Program-made: the position numbers and the translations under genes
From: Agapanthus africanus
Lineage: Eukaryota > Streptophyta > Magnoliopsida > Asparagales > Amaryllidaceae
Assembly: GCA_030015575.1 (NCBI GenBank)
Contig: CM057338.1
Coordinates: 309,011,827-309,075,826, forward strand
DNA: 64,000 nt
Direction of reading: 5' to 3'
The notes under the pieces: model-generated
What the model was told of the DNA's origin: nothing
What the model saw: the letters and a program-made list of their open reading frames with translations, nothing else
Databases searched by the model: none
In this document: positions 57,088 through 64,000 of the stretch, piece after piece
Position numbering within the stretch: the stretch's first letter is position 1
Layout: each line of letters begins with the position of its first letter

Positions 57088-59124
57088 ATGAGTACCCCAT
57101 CTCGCAAAACTTTTGCCGAACTTTGGTACCCTCAACCAGACATTAATTCCTACGCTCATCGTTTTGGTCGAATTACGGACGACCCCTCCATACCCAAAAT
57201 TTCTTTGAAAGATCGAATAGAAGCGTCTAAGAGAAACAGGTTAGACTTCGAAATCCACTTTGTATCAACCGTTTCAATCTTCACCACCTTCTTACGTTGA
57301 TACCCCTTTTGAGAGTCCGGAGGTAACTCCGAAACCCATGTCTATTGCTGAACATATTGAACAATCTCGTAACCGACCTTTCACTCCTTTCAACACTTCA
57401 AGTTCTTAGGATCAACAAGTCCATTCACCTTTTTATCCAAATATTGATTCTACTCATGTCCAACCATTCAATTCCTACCCGCCCTACCCGACTATCGCAC
57501 CTTCTCTAGACACTGCTTCTACACAGCCATTTAGGACTTTCCAGAATCCGAACAATTTTGAATCTTTTACTGAAACCCCTTCACAACCCATGTCTAGTCT
57601 GAAATAGTCGTTGGAAGCTTATATTGTAGCGACAAACCAACAGATGAGGCGGTTGGATGCGTTCATGGCCGCCCTTATACAACCTAGTGACCCGGTAGTT
57701 AGTTTCCAACTAGCTCCAAAAATTCCAATGTATGATGAGGCGGTTGGACAGATCGAGAATTTGAGTGGAGAGAGTGAGCTATACACCCTTCCAAATCAAA
57801 CCTACCCATCCCCAATTGAATCCCACAACTCCGGTTTTGAATGTCTATCAAGTGTCCCAAATGATTCACCAGTTGAAAATAAAACATTTAATGAGTTGTG
57901 CGACTTTGTAGTGCTTGATTTGCCAGATTGTGAAGGGTCCCTTTTGAGTGAAACCATCACCAATCCTTTTGATCTCTACACCTCCAATTTAGAACCTGAA
58001 TTGATAAATATCCATGCTTTTGATGAGGTGTCCGAAAATATTAATTTTCACTTGATTGAGGATATTGACGCAGGGAATAATTTGGATGATGAACCCGCAG
58101 ATTTGGCCGAGTTTTTCTCTCTAATTCATCATCCCGAATCATTAAATTTTTTTCCCGAACTTCATATGCGTCTTGATTTTGATGAGAATGGCATGGATAA
58201 GCTAAATTTTGAGAAGAATATTGAGGAAATTATTGAGGATAAACCAGTTTTGTTTGATGAGTCGGATTTTCCAATTCATCATGTTCTTTCCACTGACTGT
58301 GTACACCCTCCTGAACCTTTAACTGTGGCCCTTCCTAAATCACTCCCTTTTGTCCTTTCCATCGTTCCGACCGCGCAAGAGACTGTATCCCTTTCAATTT
58401 CAAGTCTGGTTTACCAAGTTCAACGTACCCATGTTTTCTCACGAACCTTGAAGGATTTGACCTCATTTCTCAGTGGGTTGATAGATTAGCACAATCGCTC
58501 TTTACACATCGGTCATTACAAAATGTGCTAAGTTATACACTCCATCTCCACCCTCAAGTTCGTATTCAACTTCTTTCTCCCACTTTCTCATGTTCCTCTT
58601 CTATTCTTCCTATAATTTCAGTGAGTGTTGATGAATCACAATCCGATAATTCAAGTTTAATCATTCCAAAAAACCAACTTGATTTGGATACTTTTGAAAA
58701 TGAGGTAGACGAGTTTTTCGAGTCTCCTACCTCCATAATTCTTGACAAATCAAGTTTGATAAATTCTGGCACAAAACTTACTGACAGCAAAATGTTCAAT
58801 TTCATCGATGAGAGTTTTGAAGAACTTTTTGCTGACGAACTTGCATTCCTAAACGACACAGATTTTGTGATTACTCAACCTCCACCCGAAGAAATCGAAC
58901 CACCACCACCATTTCTTTTTCCCTTCCGCCATTCTTCTCGTCCACCGAGACCGTATATTGCTTCTATCTCCACACGGTCTCGTGTGCTTCTTATTCCATT
59001 CTTTCACCAACCACACCATTATGATAAAATTTTTGAATGGTTGGTGCTAACCTTTGGCTTGTGTAAGGCCTTGTATAGCTTGATACTGTGTTTTTCCCCC
59101 CTAACTCTAAACTTTAACGTTTAA
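57088..59124 (+). pseudogene. Large acidic protein of unknown family, copy B3 (broken)
   Basis: Same family. It starts MSTPSRKTFAELWYP and carries the one-base insertion shared with B2 (about 57240-57250), a TAG near 57408 replacing Trp, the shared TAG near 57605, and a small deletion near 58400 that shifts the frame. Open parts are 57611-58489 and 58525-59124. The C-terminal half differs from B1 and B2 (FSCSSSILPIISVSVDESQS), while the N-terminal half matches B2. Confidence 0.65.
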
Positions 59125-60462
59125 AAAGTAGAAACACTGTTTCACTTAAGTTTGGGGGGCCTTTTTGTGTATATATATTTTGTGTTCTTTTTTCTGTTAA
59201 ATAATTAAAAAAAAATCAGGGGAGTACCGACAATTTTGACCCTCTTGGTGTAGCCTGACGGTGAGGACACTGTCAAGTTTAAGTTTGGGGGTGTGCTCGG
59301 TAAGCTTTCTTCCTTCGCATTCATATGTATGTTTTTGCATTTGCATACTTATTTTAAAACTCATAAAAACTGAAAAATTATAAAAATTGAAAAATTCAAT
59401 TTTGGCCATATTAGACTTAAGTTTAACATGACGGTTGACTAGTTAGGAAAAACTAGATCCTTAACTTAATAAATTAAAATCAATAAAAATAACCTTTCTT
59501 AAAATTTAACGGTAGAAAATATATGTCCTTATACTTTACTTAGAAATAGGCAAATTTTGAGTTCACTTCTTGGGCTAAGTCAAAATAAGGGAAGAGTATT
59601 GATATTTTTAATAAAGTGTAAGTCTAAAAAAATAATTCCTAAGTTTAAGTCTAAATTCTGAAAATATATACCTTAAAACTTGCATAAACACGAATCTTGA
59701 AACTTGGAATAGTAGAGGATACCTTGAAATGCTCTTGTCTAAAATCCTTAGTATGAAGGAAAATAAAATTATAAGTGTGAATAAAGAAATATAAAAAATG
59801 AACACTGGTTTTGTGATTACTTAAGGCTGCGTAAAATAAAAAATAAATAAATAGCGAGGGTGCTTTATCACCTAGTGCCTTAGACCAACTGGTTTGGGAG
59901 TCACTGCTAAAGCCTTAGGTGTTACAAGATGAGGAATTACGCCTTAATGCGCAAACACATTTTGTAATCAGCCATTGGTACCTCAAGAAGTATTAACGGT
60001 CGCATGAAGGATGTGTGAGTAATTTCATCTAAAAATTCACCAACTAAAAGTACTTTGAACTATGGACAAGAGTATAATAGCTTGAATTGAATTTCCAAGT
60101 GTAGGGGTGATACATACACACACGTAGGGGTATATGATTGGGGTTTGGATGAGATATAGGAATGAAAAATAGGACTTATATCTTTAGTAGATATGATAAA
60201 AATTCCTAAGTTGAGATGGAACCTCAGAAGGAAAACTCAAAAGATGCTAAAACCTAAATAAATTTACAGAACATATACAATCTTAAGTTAAATGATAAGG
60301 AAGCGTGAAAAATACGGGTTGATAATTTCTGAGTTGAAAATAATAGAATTTCTTGCTAGAAAACCGAATTGAAGAATGAAAGTTTATTGGCCAAATTGAT
60401 CGGATTTTGTGGGTAGTATCCGCTGAAAACCCTCAGGAGACAACACTCCTCCTACTAGGGAC
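59125..60462 (+). other. 3' region of internal region 3, before the MITE
   Basis: Collinear with the other copies, with TTAAGTTTGGGGG at about 59147 and 59279 and hairpin GACGGTG-AGGA-CACTGTC near 59257. Confidence 0.6.
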
Positions 60463-60822
60463 CATAGTCACAAATTCGTCGTTCAGGTATAATTCGGCGA
60501 GGTCGAAAATTCGAATTCGGAGAACTATTCGGAAAAAATCGGCAGGTATTCGGGAAAGATTCGATAAGTGTTCGGAAAATATTCGGGAAGGATTTCGAGC
60601 AAGAAATCAAAAAATGAGACGCTGGGTTTTGATTTTGTGAATTATTTGCTGTTTTTTGAATTATTCCCTGTTTTTCAAATAATTCATGAATTATTCGTGA
60701 ATAATTTGCGAATAATTCGGCCTGTTCGGTAATGGCGATTAATTCGGAGATTAATTCGTCTGATCAAAAATTCGCGAATTATTCGCGAATTCAACGAATA
60801 ATTCGCGAATTATGTGACTATG
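60463..60822. mobile_element. hAT-like MITE
   Basis: A 360-bp insertion absent from internal regions 1 and 2 and element A. Perfect 10-bp terminal inverted repeats CATAGTCACA...TGTGACTATG. Flanking 8-bp CTAGGGAC (60455-60462) and CGAGGGAC (60823-60830) differ at one base; an 8-bp TSD is typical of hAT. The interior has many ATTCGCGAATTATTCG-like short palindromes. No transposase, so non-autonomous. The ORF over 60407-60640 is accidental. Confidence 0.85.
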
Positions 60823-60960
60823 CGAGGGACACCTAGAGGTTTAACGGCTTGTTGCACGAGCTCAGTGCAATCGCGATTCGCTGCGAAAGTGAGCTTAGGA
60901 TTTTGTTGAGAATAAAAATGGTTTTGCTCGGGACGAGCAAAAGATAAGTTTGGGGGTATT
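60823..60960 (+). other. End of internal region 3 with polypurine tract
   Basis: Resumes the shared 3' region after the MITE and ends GATAAGTTTGGGGGTATT directly before LTR4. Confidence 0.75.
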
Positions 60961-62401
60961 TGTTCATATCAGAATTTTGCATTATTATATTCCCCATTCT
61001 TAATCATATTGCAAATAAATAGGTGCTTTTGATCCATGTCTGCTAAATAGTTGCAGATTACAAGTTCTCAGAACAAATACAGTGAAAATGGTGAAAAGAC
61101 GCTATAAATATGAGACTACGACCAATAAATAGATGAATCTGTATGATACCGCCTACCAGTTTAAGAAACAAATGAAGATCAATGAACAGTTCGATTGCAC
61201 AACGTATGAGGGCAGCACAAAATTCAAGACTTCAACACGAAGCTAACGGTAAAACTCCACAACATTCTGCACTGTGGAAATCTGGAAGAAAATAGAAGAT
61301 ATTCTGAGAAACCAAGTGAAGAAACCAGAAGTAAATGCAACATGAAGCAGCCCTAAAGAAATGAGCCCAATAGCCCATCAAACGGCCGCGGATCCGCGGC
61401 TGTGCAATGCCCGTGTCGGTGGATAAGACGGTGCGTTGACCGGGTCTTCTTAGGGTAGATTTGTAAATTTATGAATGGATCAGAATATAACCTAGGGTTT
61501 CCTGTATTTATAAATAGGAGAGCAAAAGGCCAATAATTCTCGTGTCTCTTTTTGGGTGTCTCTTTTGAGATGCCTCTTTTAATTTCTAGATCTTAGATTT
61601 TCAATTCCATGTAATCTGTCAAAGAGTGCATCAATGAAGAAGTAAGTTTTTTTATCTTGAATTTTTTATCTAGCAATTTTATTTCTCTTCCGTAGTTATA
61701 AATTTTTTATCTGCCGTAGTTATTAATTTTTTATCTGCCCTAGTTATAAATTTTTTATCTGCCGTAGTTATTAAATAAAAACCATAAAAAATGAACTCGT
61801 TTATCAATTCCCTAATGAGTGAGTAGTTCCTCACTTGTTAGGGTTAGGTTTAGGGAAGGTTTTAGAGATGAAAATCTCTTACCCCTTTCTTGCCCGTTAT
61901 ACATTTTAAAGTAGGACTCTATGCATACATACACACACCGCTCACTACGGCATCCTATCCCAAGAGGTAGCGGTGATACCATAGTTAAAGACCAGTTGTG
62001 TATGTTTTCCATGGAGGTTTGGGTAAGAGTTAAGAAAGGACAGACAAGGAACAAGAGGAAGAAACCTAGTTTCTTCCCGATCGTGCTAATCCCCTTTGTT
62101 AATTATTACCTTAACACCTAAAAGTTCTTAATTAGGGTAAAGAAAGCAGTGAGAATAATTGATTTTCCAAACTAACCTAATCTTAACCCTAGCAAGCTTT
62201 TTATAAACTTTTATCCCATTTTTAGATCTTAAAATAAAACCCAAAATCTTTTGGATTTAACTCGTTAAAACATAAAGGATAGGAATCCATCTCCCTGTAG
62301 ATCGACCCGTACTCAACCGGCTAGCTACCAAGCGACACCGTTCTTGATTGCGGTATATTCTTTGATTTCAAAACGCACGTATGCAAAATCCCTACCAATC
62401 A
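60961..62401 (+). repeat. LTR4 of the tandem array
   Basis: 1441 bp. It lacks about 36 bp between two GGCCGCG repeats that are both present in LTR1 (40580-40628), a simple deletion between direct repeats. Ends CAATCA followed by the TSD. Confidence 0.88.
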
Positions 62402-63837
62402 ATGGTTAAGACCTTATCGACGAAGGTCATGCCATCCCCGACCGTACGCGGGCGAAGAATCAAGCCCCGAGCCTCTCCCGGAGTCTATTCCAAAGCGGAA
62501 GCGTCAACTAGCCGCATAAGCCGAGGAAAGTGATAACTTTCGTAGAACCGGGGCCTCTTGTGAATTCCAAAGGCGCCAAGCACATGCAGCTCGAGCCACG
62601 AGGTGAAATAATGCATTGGGAAGTTTACGGGCTGCACCGCCGGTTGAGTGGTGTCTGCCGCCAAGCTGAGGCCATGATACAAATGGGCTAACCCAACGAC
62701 CCCGACGGCCACTTGCATCCCCATGACCATTCGGTGAGCTGGGTAGAAAACAGACGACCTCATATGGCGAGGGTGCATCGGAAGCACAAACCAGCTTAGC
62801 CATAGTCCGAGGAACCCTAAAAAGAACGCTTCTTCGTCGATCCCAGGAGCTGCAAGCTCTGTGAAAGAGACGATCAGGGCGTCAGGGAGAAAGAAACTCC
62901 TCTGATCCACCTCCGCTGCCGGCCGGTTGTCCAAACCAAAGCCAAAAGCATCGTCGAGTTTGGCGAATTTCGCGGCTTCCTTCGACAGGACTTCTGAGCG
63001 GAGAAAACGGGCGATGAAATCTGTGAAATTAACCCCATGGCTTCCGGATTCGAGAAATAGGCTCTCATAGATATTCAACATCTTAATCAAACTTGGGAAT
63101 TGATGTTGAATGGAATTCTCCGGGGTAAGGCCCATCATCACTGACTTGGCAGCAAAGACGTACTCATCAGGAGGAAGTAGCTCCTCATAATGCTCCCCTC
63201 TGACAGGCAAACCGGAGATCTCCGCGAACTCCTCTAAAGAGATTGAGACTTCCCGATCTAATAAAAGGAAGGTGTGAGTTGGAATGTTCCATTGTTCCAA
63301 AAAGGCTTTGGCCCACCATATAGGGGGCGTGGAATACTGGAAGAGAGAAATATAAATCGCGGGATACAACCCGAGCTTCAGCAGCTGCGATCTCTTGGCA
63401 GACAAAATGTACCGGGCCCACTGCAAGTACCCAGCTGGATGGCGGGGAGTCAGGCCTATCATGTATGGTTGTCCCTAAAGGAGCGACTCGCCTTGACATA
63501 TACGTCGCCCCAAGGTATCCAAAGCCATTGGAGGCTGTACGGGTATTGCAGTCATAGAAGGCTGAAGGAGGCCCTCTGAAGTCCAGTTAACCTCCTCTAC
63601 AGTATAATTCACTGGGGGTGGGTCAGCGTAGTGAATCACCAAAATGGGCTCCGAAGGTGCCGCGCAAGAAAAGCTACGCCGACTCCTGATGATCTGATTG
63701 TACCACGTCACCCATAAATGAAGGTTCTTTTACTCCGAGTCGTGATTTTTGATCAGCGCGAAGACTTCCCTATCCACAGGCGCTTCAGGGAATCCGCTTT
63801 CTGAACGAAAAAACGGGAAAGAAATGTCGAAAGACAT
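62402..63837 (-). pseudogene. Antisense PMD gene, 5' coding part
   Basis: The minus-strand ATG at 63837-63835 follows a likely splice acceptor (CCGTGCAG). One frame then runs to 62402 and on into 40156, interrupted by TAA 63732-63730, TAG at about 63477-63475 and TAG 62487-62485, with no frameshift seen. The encoded protein matches the plant mobile domain (aminotransferase-like PMD) type: WARYILSAKRSQLLKLGLYP, ISLEEFAEISGLPVRGEHY, LGFLGLWLSWFVLP and MHYFTSWLELHVLGAFG. PMD proteins occur in host genes and in transposable elements; Tat elements are known to carry antisense ORFs between pol and the 3' LTR, and the position here fits that. Inactive as read. Confidence 0.7.
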
Positions 63838-64000
63838 AGTACCTGCACGGAAAAGAACAGAAGTTAACCGTCAGTGCTACAGTTTAAGTTCTGGCACTTG
63901 GTACTTTAAATTCGTACCGCACTGCAATGCAGTGGAAAGGGACCAAAGGGAACCCACACAATCTAGATGACGGCTCATCATTAATGAGACAGTCTCATCA
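63838..64000. other. Upstream end of the window
   Basis: Probably 5' UTR intron and promoter side of the minus-strand gene. Nothing definite recognised. Confidence 0.4.

Larger units (their letters stand above)
40157..62401 (+). mobile_element. Tandem array of Athila-like elements: four LTRs, three internal regions
   Basis: LTR1 40157-41633, internal 1 41634-46355, LTR2 46356-50054, internal 2 50055-54589, LTR3 54590-56066, internal 3 56067-60960, LTR4 60961-62401. Only the outer ends have a TSD (ATGGT, 40152-40156 and 62402-62406). Inner LTRs are preceded directly by a polypurine tract and followed directly by a primer-binding site, so neighbouring units share them. It arose by unequal recombination, not by separate insertions. 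All three ORFs are broken. Confidence 0.88.

Noticed and set aside
60407..60640. 77-codon ORF.
   Set aside because: It straddles the boundary of the MITE and is absent from sister copies.

Overview
This window is a plant nuclear, probably dicot-like, heterochromatic stretch made almost entirely of nested LTR retrotransposons. I see no intact ordinary host gene. Evidence for a plant: Ty3/gypsy and Ty1/copia pol domains of plant type, priming sites matching tRNA-Met(i) and tRNA-Asp, an RTE-type LINE tail, a hAT-like MITE, a plant mobile domain (PMD) gene with short GT-AG introns, and several LTR pairs with 5-bp target-site duplications (TSDs).

The outermost visible unit is a very large Tat-like Ty3/gypsy element. 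Its 5' LTR is cut by the window start (1-2415). Next come a primer-binding region, a decayed gag split in two (2472-4233 and 19212-20440), protease (~21502-21978), reverse transcriptase (23440-24354), RNase H, a second RNase H typical of the Tat lineage (~25085-25560) and integrase (~25622-26857). Its 3' region carries three blocks of short hairpins and a 30 x 29-bp satellite (28314-29184). An antisense, intron-containing PMD gene follows, read from 63837 down to 29678. The 3' LTR would lie beyond the window.

Four insertions split this unit. (1) A solo LTR of the same family, in reverse orientation (4234-19206), interrupts gag and is itself interrupted by a complete copia element (7353-17715, LTRs 2202 bp each, TSD GTGAG). 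(2) A 5'-truncated RTE LINE lies in the 5' LTR (1521-1800). (3) Element A (31200-38561, TSD CCACC) is an Athila-like non-autonomous element inside an exon of the antisense gene. (4) A tandem array of related elements (40157-62401, TSD ATGGT) has four LTRs around three internal regions. It holds a copia solo LTR (47482-49699, TSD GGACC) and a hAT-like MITE (60463-60822).

The least explained signals are these. The Tat-like LTR and 3' region consist largely of successive short palindromes whose arms differ from one to the next while symmetry is kept. The LTR has arrays of paired G-boxes (CACGTG) 10 bp apart. The Athila-like elements encode a large acidic protein with no recognisable gag or pol motif. 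Two internal regions start with a 59-nt reverse copy of mature tRNA-Asp, far beyond the usual 18 nt. All coding regions contain stops or frameshifts. Everything was read by eye; no alignment or database search was run.
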